Source: Desulfobacteraceae bacterium (GTDB taxonomy: Bacteria; Desulfobacterota; Desulfobacteria; Desulfobacterales; SURF-7). From it: a stretch of DNA of 8,203 nucleotides. Under the pieces are notes generated by a model. The model ran no database searches. It was not told the DNA's origin and saw only the letters and a list, made by a program, of their open reading frames with translations. Each line of letters opens with the position of its first letter. The first letter of the stretch is position 1. This document shows positions 1-6,834 of this stretch, in pieces. The position numbers and the translations under genes are program-made. Location of the stretch: NCBI GenBank assembly GCA_030618925.1, contig JAUXCK010000106.1:1-8203 (forward strand), given 5' to 3'.

Positions 1-163
1 ACCTTCCATTTCCTTTCGGGAAATATTACTGACAAAATACCTTATGTATGTTAAAGTTGTATTCACCTAATATTTCTAATACGTTAAAATTCCCTAATGG
101 TTCAATTTAAAATTACTTTTTTTCTTCGCTTAATCCCAAACTCACCCGTTTTTTAATTTAAAA
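1..163. other. AT-rich gene-free stretch at the left edge
   Basis: No frame on either strand gives a credible protein here. The frames open at the left edge all stop within about 70 bases, so an upstream gene could at most contribute a short C-terminal tail, and none is recognisable. A small hairpin, ATTTCC at 8-13 with GGAAAT at 19-24, lies at the very edge and has no U-tract. The base composition is clearly more AT-rich than the genes to the right, as expected for intergenic DNA. I see no convincing promoter. Confidence 0.5.
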
Positions 164-194
164 GAAAGGCCTCTGGATTTTCCAGAGTCCTTTC
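164..194. terminator. Strong hairpin, possible bidirectional terminator
   Basis: A 14-bp stem with one mismatch (C170 opposite T188) pairs 164-177 with 181-194 around a TTT loop at 178-180. On the plus strand it is followed by CTTTAATGTTTTCTTT. On the minus strand it is followed by TTTAAATTAAAAAAC. Neither tail is a clean U-run, but both are T-rich, so it could end a transcript from either side: an unseen gene to the left or a minus-strand transcript from the 200-500 region. The stem is certain. The terminator role is inferred from shape. Confidence 0.6.
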
Positions 195-238
195 CTTTAA
201 TGTTTTCTTTAATGAAGCAGGGTAATATCACCACCTTT

Positions 239-363
239 TTTACCCAAGGGAAAACCTGAGAGGCCCAGCGTCTGTGTTGTCAAGGGTTTGCAGTAAACTC
301 CTACGGCTTCACCCTTGACGCCTTGACCCTGAACCTCTCAGGCTTTTGCAACGATAGGGTAAA
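239..363. repeat. Nested imperfect inverted repeat of about 125 nt
   Basis: Three blocks on the left recur in reverse-complement order on the right. TTTACCC (239-245) pairs with GGGTAAA (357-363). CCTGAGAGG (255-263) pairs with CCTCTCAGG (334-342), and the adjoining AAAA/TTTT extends the stem past a one-base bulge. GTCAAGGGT (279-287) pairs with ACCCTTGAC (311-319). The spacers between blocks are similar on the two sides (15 and 14 nt for the inner pair), so the whole folds into one long interrupted hairpin with a 23-nt loop. A second CCTTGAC copy at 321-327 offers an alternative partner for 279-285. It is richer in GC than its flanks and encodes nothing recognisable. It could be a structured RNA, a MITE-like palindromic repeat or a regulatory leader; the sequence alone does not decide. 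Confidence 0.6.
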
Positions 364-494
364 GTAAATTTCAGGCGTCAACCAACATTTTAATTGTACC
401 CGTGGGCAGGGCATGGTGATTTGGTTTTGCGCGGGTGCGGCACGGCTATAAAAAAAACGATGATTACAAAAAAAAGATGGACACCGAATCGGTT

Positions 495-521
495 TTGGCA
501 AAAAAATAAATGTTTTATCAT
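495..521 (+). promoter_or_regulatory. Candidate promoter for the efflux operon
   Basis: TTGGCA at 495-500 matches the sigma-70 -35 hexamer at five of six positions, and TATCAT at 516-521 matches the -10 hexamer at five of six. The 15-bp spacer is shorter than the usual 17. Transcription would start near 528, about 150 bases ahead of the first gene, inside the dyad at 519-539. This is the best hexamer pair I found between 400 and 680, but it was found by eye. Confidence 0.3.
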
Positions 522-539
522 CTCAATCCGATTGAGGTG
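519..539. promoter_or_regulatory. Dyad overlapping the candidate -10/start site
   Basis: Two 9-base arms (519-527 and 531-539) are reverse complements except for one T/G position, around a CCG centre. It overlaps the proposed -10 box and start site, where a repressor would block transcription. Such a dyad would suit a TetR- or MarR-family regulator, the usual controllers of RND efflux operons. In RNA it would form a 9-bp hairpin with one G-U pair, and TTTTT follows at 546-550, so a weak attenuator is an alternative. The dyad is seen; the role is inferred. Confidence 0.4.
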
Positions 540-557
540 CGGGCCTTTTTATGTAAA

Positions 558-582
558 TGATTCATCAATACATTCATGTATT
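558..582. promoter_or_regulatory. Two overlapping palindromes in the efflux operon leader
   Basis: AATACATTCATGTATT at 567-582 is a perfect 7+7 palindrome with a TC centre. TGATTCATCA at 558-567 is a second perfect dyad with the same TC centre, and the two centres are 12 bp apart. ACATTCATGT-like dyads resemble sites bound by AcrR-type TetR regulators in front of RND pump genes, which makes this the best operator candidate in the leader. No regulator gene is present in the window, so the cognate protein is unknown. Confidence 0.4.
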
Positions 583-680
583 TCAAAACGCCTCAGATTT
601 GCCGGCACATCACACCGGTTTCCCGCAGAAGCGATGGACAAGGTATTGATAGGATGCAGCAGGAATAAAGGCGGATATCA

Positions 681-2033
681 ATGAAGAAAGCATTTTTTTT
701 ATTTTTTATTTTTCTGTTTTTTATGTCCAGCCAGGCGAACCTGATTGCCCGGGCATCTGAGACAGCGCCAGAAGCACCCTCCATCTGGTCCCTGAAAGAC
801 CTTTTCAAACGCGCTCTGGCGCATTCCGAGCAGATACAGATCGTGGAACAGCAGCTCTTGATTACAGAAAAGGACAGGGACAAGGCCTTTGCCTTGCTTG
901 TGCCCCGGTTTACCGCATTTGGGAATTATAAATGGTATGACCGGCTCACCACACAAACTCCGGAATCAACTCTGGGCCTGGGGGTGAGGCTTGATCAGTC
1001 TGTGACGCTGAACGGCAGGGAGTTCACTGCATTCGGGATAACAAAAGACAGAATCACCCAGTCTCAGTTTGATCTGGATGCAGCAAAGGAAGGGTATCTC
1101 TTCATGGTGGCGTCAGCCTATTATGAAGTGCTGAAAAGCATCCAGACCAAGGAGATTGCTGTTTCGTCGGTTAAGCGGCTTGAAGTGCAAAAGAAAGCGG
1201 TCCAGACAAAGCTGGAACTGGGAGAAATTCTAAAAACCGATTTTTTTCGAACCGATGCAGAACTTTCAGGATCGAAAACAACTCTTGTGGTGGCAGTAAA
1301 CGGGCTCTATTCGTCACGGATCTCCCTTGCCAGACTCGTGGATCTCCCGAAGAATTTTGAGATAGGGGAACCTGACGCGCCCAGGGAACCGGCAGCCGAC
1401 CTTGACCTGGATACGATTCAGAAAACAGCCCTTTCAAACCGTGCGGATCTTCGGTCAAAGCAGATGGCCCTTAAAATTTCAGAAGGATTGATAAAGGTCA
1501 GCAGGGGGGCTTACTGGCCCGTACTTTCTCTGGAAGGGATGTATTTGCGATCTGATGCAAACCCGGTTGCGTTTTTACCTGTCGAGACAGAACCGCCGTT
1601 TGAAACGGTCAGGGAAGGATTCTCAATCGGGCTTAACCTCAGTTTTCCGATTTATGACGGGGGGGTTCGAAGAGCAGAGCTGAGCCAGGCACGGGCACAG
1701 GCAAAACAGGCTGAACTGCTTGTAAAGGATTATGAAAAAGTGGTCTCTCTTGAAGCGGCAAAGGCATATCTGGATATGATCACTGCAAAAAGCGCCATTG
1801 GATCTCTCACGGATCAACTGAAATCAGCCCAGGAAAATTATAGAGCGATAACACACTCTTTTAATAACGGTCTGGCGGACAGCCTGGATGTGATAGATGG
1901 CAATACCCTTCTTATAAAATCAGAAAGCGCGCTTTTAGAGGCAAATTACAGGTTTGCACAGGCCATCCTGAATTTGCATTGGACCTCCGGCCGGTTCATG
2001 CAGTCTGTCCAGGAATATTTTATAGCGGATTGA
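681..2033 (+). CDS. TolC-family outer membrane efflux protein
   Basis: This 450-residue protein is the outer-membrane channel of the tripartite pump encoded by the next two genes. Residues 1-25 form a signal peptide: KK, a phenylalanine-rich core, then ARA as the likely cleavage site. No cysteine follows it, so this is a TolC-like and not a lipid-anchored OprM-like factor. Two outer-membrane-efflux-protein repeats follow, roughly 36-225 and 245-440. They are rich in long alpha-helical stretches, and the second contains the family signature LSFPIYDGG near 320-328 followed by an alanine- and glutamine-rich helix. The length is typical. The ATG at 681 is supported by AAAGGCGG about seven to nine bases upstream and by the signal peptide beginning immediately. 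It is first in the operon, 83 bases ahead of the adaptor gene, behind the candidate promoter and dyads at 495-582. The family call is firm; the exported substrate is unknown. Confidence 0.93.
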   Translation: MKKAFFLFFIFLFFMSSQANLIARASETAPEAPSIWSLKDLFKRALAHSEQIQIVEQQLLITEKDRDKAFALLVPRFTAFGNYKWYDRLTTQTPESTLGLGVRLDQSVTLNGREFTAFGITKDRITQSQFDLDAAKEGYLFMVASAYYEVLKSIQTKEIAVSSVKRLEVQKKAVQTKLELGEILKTDFFRTDAELSGSKTTLVVAVNGLYSSRISLARLVDLPKNFEIGEPDAPREPAADLDLDTIQKTALSNRADLRSKQMALKISEGLIKVSRGAYWPVLSLEGMYLRSDANPVAFLPVETEPPFETVREGFSIGLNLSFPIYDGGVRRAELSQARAQAKQAELLVKDYEKVVSLEAAKAYLDMITAKSAIGSLTDQLKSAQENYRAITHSFNNGLADSLDVIDGNTLLIKSESALLEANYRFAQAILNLHWTSGRFMQSVQEYFIAD

Positions 2034-2057
2034 CGCGGAAACAGAGGAAGGCTGGTA

Positions 2058-2084
2058 TTGACAGGGAAATATCAACGTTTGACA
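2058..2084 (+). promoter_or_regulatory. Twin TTGACA motifs in the gap between channel and adaptor genes
   Basis: The 83-base gap between the first two operon genes contains two exact TTGACA hexamers, at 2058-2063 and 2079-2084, starting 21 bp (two helical turns) apart. Neither has a good -10 box at normal spacing; the best is TATTGG at 2101-2106, 16 bp after the second. They could be a weak internal promoter, paired regulator half-sites or chance. No terminator lies in the gap. Confidence 0.2.
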
Positions 2085-2116
2085 TATCCGAACATACAGA
2101 TATTGGGGAGCGATGA

Positions 2117-3265
2117 ATGAACAGTGAAACTGACTCAAAACAAAAAGAGACAAAGGGCAGAAGCGTCCTGAAATGGATCTGGGGGATTCTTCCGGTGCTT
2201 GCCCTTATCGTCATTATCATACTTCTCGGGGCCTTGATTGGTGCAAAACAGAAAGCGACCCGGGCTGAAAGAATATCGGCCCTGAAAAAGGAGCGTCCGC
2301 CAATCAATGTGGTCACCATGATAACGGCGCCAAAGATGATACAGGATCGAATCAATCTGCCCGGTGTCATTGAACCATGGGTCAGGCTTAAGATCCTTGC
2401 CGAAGTCAGGGGCTTGGTCACCAAAAAAGTGACTGCCCTGGGGGATGTTGTTAAGAAAGGCGATATCATTGCCATCATTGATTCCCGCGATTATAAAAAT
2501 ACTCTGAAATCCGCCAGGGCAAATTATGATTCTGCCCTGGCATCCAGAAAGCGGCTTGAAAAAATGTACAAGGAGCGGCTGGCCACACGCTCCCAGCTTG
2601 ACAGTGTTATTGCCATGGTTGAAACCTCTCAGGCCCAAATGGACACTGCCTCTCTGAACCTTGACCGGTGCAAAATCAAAGCCCCGATTTCAGGGATTGT
2701 GAACACTCTTTTTTTCGAGCAGGGCGGGTACCTCAACACCGGACAACCCGTGGCAGAGGTCCTTCAACTCGACAAGGTGAAGGTCGTCATCGGAATCCCT
2801 GAATCTGACGTCAATGCGGTCCGCGGGGTGGATGATTATACGGTTCAGATAGACGCTCTGGGAGGGAAACAATTCCGGGCGAAAAAGTATTTTCTTTCAA
2901 AATCGACGGATTCCATGGCCAGGCTTTATGATTTGGAAATTGTGATTGATAATCCTTCGGGCGAGATCCTGCCGGATATGTTTGCAAGGGTTGAAATAGT
3001 CAAACAAAAAATAGAGGATGCGATTACGATTCCTCTCTACTCTGTCATTTCCATGAATAATCAACACCGGGTCTATGTGGTCCGGGATGGGATTGTGCAC
3101 TCACAAAACGTTGATCTGGGGCTCCAGGAAGGCTGGCGGGTTGAGATCGAAAAAGGTCTTGGTGCTGACGAGCATGTTGTGGTTGTGGGCCAGCGAGGAT
3201 TGAATGACGGTCAGCCGGTCAATATTATCCGGTCGGTAACAGAAATGGAGGAGTTGGTAAAATGA
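2117..3265 (+). CDS. RND efflux periplasmic adaptor (membrane fusion protein)
   Basis: This 382-residue HlyD/AcrA-type adaptor bridges the RND permease and the outer-membrane channel across the periplasm. A short charged cytosolic tail precedes one membrane anchor at about 20-42. There is no lipobox, so it is tethered by this helix. The first half of the lipoyl-like domain is near 95-121, an alpha-helical hairpin runs about 128-186, and the second lipoyl half starts at KAPISG (188-193). The beta-barrel and membrane-proximal domains follow to the C-terminus. The hairpin is short, as in many adaptors of this subfamily. GGGGAG at 2105-2110 sits six bases before the ATG at 2117. A nearer ATG at 2113 is out of frame and would give only MNEQ before a stop, so 2117 is the start. 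The stop codon overlaps the permease start as ATGA. Confidence 0.93.
   Translation: MNSETDSKQKETKGRSVLKWIWGILPVLALIVIIILLGALIGAKQKATRAERISALKKERPPINVVTMITAPKMIQDRINLPGVIEPWVRLKILAEVRGLVTKKVTALGDVVKKGDIIAIIDSRDYKNTLKSARANYDSALASRKRLEKMYKERLATRSQLDSVIAMVETSQAQMDTASLNLDRCKIKAPISGIVNTLFFEQGGYLNTGQPVAEVLQLDKVKVVIGIPESDVNAVRGVDDYTVQIDALGGKQFRAKKYFLSKSTDSMARLYDLEIVIDNPSGEILPDMFARVEIVKQKIEDAITIPLYSVISMNNQHRVYVVRDGIVHSQNVDLGLQEGWRVEIEKGLGADEHVVVVGQRGLNDGQPVNIIRSVTEMEELVK
3247..3264 (+). promoter_or_regulatory. Strong ribosome binding site and coupled start of the permease gene
   Basis: GGAGGAG at 3247-3253 lies eight bases before the permease ATG at 3262, inside the last codons of the adaptor gene. 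The ATG shares ATGA with the adaptor stop TGA (3263-3265). This arrangement favours translational coupling and fixes the stoichiometry of adaptor and permease. It also decides the permease start. Confidence 0.75.
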
Positions 3266-6200
3266 TTGTTTCCAATACGGCTGTGAAGAACAGGGTCAGT
3301 GTGATTATTCTGGCCCTTATCGTCCTGGTTGCCGGAATCTACTGCTACGATGCGTTGCCAAAGGAAGCAGAGCCTGACATCACCATCCCTTATGTGTTTG
3401 TGTCAACAGACTACAAAGGTGTGGCTGCAGCAGATATTGAGACCTCCATTACCATGCCCATTGAAAAAAAGATCAAAGGCCTGGACGGGGTTAAAAATGT
3501 CAGGTCCATCAGCGCCGAAGGGCGGTCCAGTATTGATATTGAATTTGTGCCGGGTACCGACATTGATAAAGCGCTTCAAAAAGTAAAGGATAAGGTGGAT
3601 GAGGCCAAGAGGGAACTGCCCAGGGACCTTGAGAATGATCCTTCGGTTTTTGAGGTAAATTTTTCCGAAATGCCGGTTATTGTGTATTCCCTTTCAGGAA
3701 CCTGCGGCGTGGCTGCCCTGAAACAGATTGCAGATGATCTGGAGGATGATATTGAATCCATACCCGGCATACTCGAAGTTGATGTTTCAGGCGGGCGTGA
3801 GCGGGAAATCGTTATCGAGGTCGATCCGGACAAACTTGCTTATTACAGGATACCCATCACTGCGTTTCAAACGGCGGTTGCCGGCGAAAATTCAAATACA
3901 TCAGGCGGGGCCATCACCCTGGGGGACGGCCGGTTTCAACTCAGGATTCCCGGAGAGTTTAAAAATCCGGATGAGCTTTACTTTCTGGTGGTACAGACCT
4001 TCCAGGGAAAGCCCGTTTACCTGAAAGACATTGCAAGGGTGACGGACAGTTATAAGGAGGAGAACAGCCGGTCCCGGCTGAACGGCCGGGACGCTGTGAA
4101 CATTTCCGTAAAAAAGCGAAGCGGTGAGAATGTTATCATTATTGTGGACGCCATCGAAGAACTGATTTCAAGGCAGCAGGCCACATGGCCGGAAGGCACA
4201 GAAATCACCAAGCTGATGAACTCGGCAAAACATATCCGCATAATCCTTGCCGATCTTGAAAATAATATTCTTTCGGGCCTGGTCCTTGTCGTCATCGTCC
4301 TTTTTTTTGCGTTAGGGCTTCGAAACGCCACATTGGTCGGTCTTGCCATCCCGTTTTCAATGCTTCTCTCGTTTATCGTTTTGTATGCAGTCGGCATAAA
4401 CATGAATATGGTAGTGCTCTTCGGGTTGACCCTTGCCCTGGGCATGATGGTGGATAATGCCATTGTCATTGTCGAGAACATCTATCGCTTTATGGAACAG
4501 GGGGTGCCGCGGGTGGAGGCGGCCATGAAGGCCACTTCGGAAGTCGCTTATCCGGTGATCGGTTCGACCCTGACAACCGTGGCTGCATTCTTTCCCCTGA
4601 TTTTCTGGCCCGGTATTATGGGAGAGTTCATGGGGTATATGCCAAAGACATTGATCGTTACCTTGTTGTCAAGTCTCTTTGTGGCCATGGTGATCACTCC
4701 GGCCCTGGCGGCCATATTTATGAAGGTGAAGGTCCGCAAATTGTCTTCATCTGCGGACTTGCATTTTGAGGACACGTCATCTCCCCGGGAAGAGCCCATT
4801 GTCATAAAAGGCGTGATTCTGGAAACCTATACCCGGGTGCTGGATTACGCACTTCACCATCGGATGAAGGTCGTTGTCTTATCGTTTGCAAGCCTGATTA
4901 TATTTCTGCAGATCTGGATGCTTGTCATTGGGATTGAAAAACCGATTGAGTTCTTTCCCTCGGCTGATCCTGGTTCGCTTTATGTCAATGTAGATACCCC
5001 TGAAGGATCAAGCCTTGAGTATAATGACAATATCATACGGAAAATTGAAATCAGTATTAATAATGTGCTTTCTGATGAGGATCCTGGCCGGCTGATTCCC
5101 CAGGAGGAGGACTATGCCCTGTCCTATGAACTGCAGCAGCATGAAAAGTCCATTGGAGAGACGTTTCCCGGCCCCACCGATATCAACAACGTCGAGCATA
5201 TTTATGCCACATCCAGATTGGCGACCGGCGGCGTTAGATATTCACAGACGTCACCCAACCACCTGGGCATCCAGTTCATCGATTTTGAGAAACGTGCCTC
5301 TTCCTCTGCAGAAGATATCGAGGTCATCAGAGAACGGGTAAAAAACATCCCGGGTGCCCGGATCACGGTGGAAGAGCAAAGTGACGGCCCGCCCACCGGG
5401 GCGGCCATCAATATTGAAATTTCGGGTGAGGATTATCATATTCTCGGGGAAATTGCCACGCATGTACGCGACATCATAAGTAAAATTCCATTTGTGGCGG
5501 ATGTTCAGGATGATTACACGGCAGCGCTTCCTTCGGTGAAAATCAATATTGACCGTCAGAAGGCAGCCCTTTTTGGACTGTCGACAAATTCACTCGGGTA
5601 TGCTCTCAAAACCGCCTATAACGGGATGACCATTTCGACTTACCGGGAGGGCGGTGAGGATTATGATATTACCGTCAAACTTTCTCAAGAGGACCGCGAT
5701 GCAGCCGATGTGCTGCACAGGTTGATGATTCCGACACCGGGCGGTCAACTGGTCCCCCTCACAACCCTTGCTTCCATCAGCTACTCCGGGAGTAAAGGGG
5801 ATATCAACAGGATGAATCACAAGCGGGTGGTCACCATATCAGCAAATGTTGATGAAACAAAAATTCCAGGTGCAACCGTCCGTCTTCAGGCCGAAGAGCT
5901 TTTAAATCAGTATGACCTGCCAGGGGGGTATGAATTTACATTTACCGGGGAAAATGAGTTCCAGGATGAGGCCCAGGTATTCCTGTCAAAGGCATTTATG
6001 ATCGCTATTTTTCTGATTTTTCTGATCCTGGTGACCATTTTCAATTCTGTGAGTCAGCCTTTGATTATCATGACCTCGGTTATATTGTCTTTTGGTGGCG
6101 TTTTCCTCGGGCTTACCGTCATGAAATTTTCGTTCGGCGTTATCATGACCGGGCTTGGCGTGATCTCCCTTGCAGGGGTGGTGGTGAACAATGCCATTGT

Positions 6201-6570
6201 TTTGATTGATTACACGAATAAACTCAGGGAAAGCGGTTTCGAGCTTCATGACGCCATCATGGCCGCAGGGGCAACCCGTCTCCGGCCGGTGATGCTGACG
6301 GCCATCACCACTATTCTCGGGCTGATTCCCATGGTCACAGGCGTTTCCTTCAACTTCCGGACAATGAGCATGTCCTGGGTCAGTGAAAGCTCCCAGTGGT
6401 GGCAGTCCATGTCCATTGTGGTCATATTCGGCCTGCTGGTAGCGACATTTTTAACTTTGCTGGTGGTGCCGACCCTTTATTCGATACTCGCCAGTGCGCC
6501 TGCCCGGCTTAAGACCCACTATACCAGAGTCAAGACATGGTACTGGAAACCGTTTGAGCACTCTGTGTGA
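3262..6570 (+). CDS. RND-superfamily efflux permease (HAE1/AcrB-like)
   Basis: This 1102-residue inner-membrane transporter is the energy-coupled part of the tripartite pump. The classical RND plan is visible: TM1 at about 10-30, a large periplasmic loop, TM2-TM6 at about 334-487, a cytosolic linker, TM7 at about 536-558, a second large periplasmic loop to about 911, then TM8-TM12 to about 1080. The TM4 relay motif is GMMVDNAIV at 394-402. AcrB has two aspartates (D407, D408) where this protein has Asp398-Asn399. In TM10 the motif is VVVNNAIVL at 973-981, with asparagine where AcrB has Lys940. Paired changes of this kind occur in a recognised subgroup of RND permeases, so the pump need not be inactive, but the ion coupling may differ. 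The second periplasmic loop is longer than in AcrB, with the extra sequence mostly at about 604-673. Drug, lipid or other hydrophobic export is plausible; the substrate is unknown. Confidence 0.93.
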   Translation: MIVSNTAVKNRVSVIILALIVLVAGIYCYDALPKEAEPDITIPYVFVSTDYKGVAAADIETSITMPIEKKIKGLDGVKNVRSISAEGRSSIDIEFVPGTDIDKALQKVKDKVDEAKRELPRDLENDPSVFEVNFSEMPVIVYSLSGTCGVAALKQIADDLEDDIESIPGILEVDVSGGREREIVIEVDPDKLAYYRIPITAFQTAVAGENSNTSGGAITLGDGRFQLRIPGEFKNPDELYFLVVQTFQGKPVYLKDIARVTDSYKEENSRSRLNGRDAVNISVKKRSGENVIIIVDAIEELISRQQATWPEGTEITKLMNSAKHIRIILADLENNILSGLVLVVIVLFFALGLRNATLVGLAIPFSMLLSFIVLYAVGINMNMVVLFGLTLALGMMVDNAIVIVENIYRFMEQGVPRVEAAMKATSEVAYPVIGSTLTTVAAFFPLIFWPGIMGEFMGYMPKTLIVTLLSSLFVAMVITPALAAIFMKVKVRKLSSSADLHFEDTSSPREEPIVIKGVILETYTRVLDYALHHRMKVVVLSFASLIIFLQIWMLVIGIEKPIEFFPSADPGSLYVNVDTPEGSSLEYNDNIIRKIEISINNVLSDEDPGRLIPQEEDYALSYELQQHEKSIGETFPGPTDINNVEHIYATSRLATGGVRYSQTSPNHLGIQFIDFEKRASSSAEDIEVIRERVKNIPGARITVEEQSDGPPTGAAINIEISGEDYHILGEIATHVRDIISKIPFVADVQDDYTAALPSVKINIDRQKAALFGLSTNSLGYALKTAYNGMTISTYREGGEDYDITVKLSQEDRDAADVLHRLMIPTPGGQLVPLTTLASISYSGSKGDINRMNHKRVVTISANVDETKIPGATVRLQAEELLNQYDLPGGYEFTFTGENEFQDEAQVFLSKAFMIAIFLIFLILVTIFNSVSQPLIIMTSVILSFGGVFLGLTVMKFSFGVIMTGLGVISLAGVVVNNAIVLIDYTNKLRESGFELHDAIMAAGATRLRPVMLTAITTILGLIPMVTGVSFNFRTMSMSWVSESSQWWQSMSIVVIFGLLVATFLTLLVVPTLYSILASAPARLKTHYTRVKTWYWKPFEHSV
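4071..4092 (+). repeat. GC-rich hairpin inside the permease gene
   Basis: GTCCCGGC at 4071-4078 is the exact reverse complement of GCCGGGAC at 4085-4092, with a six-base loop. It lies within coding sequence and encodes ordinary residues (SRLNGRD region). It could affect mRNA folding or be chance in GC-rich codons. Confidence 0.3.
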
Positions 6571-6618
6571 AGCAACAGCAAGTCATCTGTATTTCTTCTG
6601 TTCGTAAAAGGGGGGACC

Positions 6619-6834
6619 ATGGAGGGTCGAGAAAATCATTTTTCTGCTGACATTATCGCTTTTTTCATGAGCATGCCCATCTTTGACAGGATAAATGCCG
6701 AGGAGATCAAGGTCATCGCAAGACACATGAATAAGGTGGCGCTGAATAAGGACGACATCCTTTTCAGGGAATCTGAAAAGGGCAGTTATGTCTGTTTTGT
6801 CAGGGAAACCTCACCACCCGCATACAGGGTTTGA
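6619..6834 (+). pseudogene. Truncated cyclic-nucleotide-binding-domain protein
   Basis: The 71-codon frame starts like a small cNMP-binding regulatory protein. Residues 19-61 (MPIFDRINAEEI, then DILFRESEKGSYVCFV) match the first beta-strands of a CNBD. After CFV, where the family continues with an E/G-rich turn and the rest of the beta-roll, the frame runs into RETSPPAYRV and stops. The phosphate-binding cassette (the GE...RSA-type segment) and the C-helix are absent, so it cannot bind cyclic nucleotide as a normal CNBD. The lost similarity coincides with entry into the 3' end of the convergent thioesterase gene at about 6800, which points to a deletion. The start is well supported: AAAAGGGGGG at 6606-6615 precedes ATG at 6619. 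It lies 48 bases after the permease with no terminator between, so it was probably the fourth gene of the efflux operon. A short functional peptide is possible but not supported. Confidence 0.7.

Noticed and set aside
1..71. C-terminal tail of an upstream gene entering from the left
   Set aside because: Two frames stay open for 17 and 22 codons, but neither peptide is recognisable and the DNA is AT-rich like the rest of the intergenic region.
239..363. Riboswitch-like fragments (CTGAGAG and TGAACCT reminiscent of a THI box; CTCTCAGGC reminiscent of a glycine aptamer)
   Set aside because: The order and the conserved cores are absent: no THI-box GGGTGC or CAGCG core in place, and no GCCGAAGG-type glycine core. 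The fragments are explained by the inverted repeat itself.
301..501. 66-codon minus-strand frame
   Set aside because: It crosses the inverted repeat, has unstructured composition and shows no family resemblance.
394..684. 96-codon plus-strand frame before the channel gene
   Set aside because: It resembles no known protein, has no ribosome binding site, runs through the putative operator dyads and overlaps the channel start.
2113..2127. ATG at 2113 as an alternative adaptor start
   Set aside because: It is out of frame and stops after MNEQ, and it is too close to GGGGAG for efficient initiation.
2020..2638. Long minus-strand frames opposite the adaptor gene (2020-2478 and 2135-2638)
   Set aside because: They are antisense shadows of a well-supported gene, with no family match.
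4050..4481. 143-codon minus-strand frame opposite the permease
   Set aside because: It is the antisense of conserved RND transmembrane sequence, and its composition reflects that.
6571..6618. Terminator between the permease and the CNBD remnant
   Set aside because: No stem with a T-tract was found. The gap is short and carries only a strong ribosome binding site.
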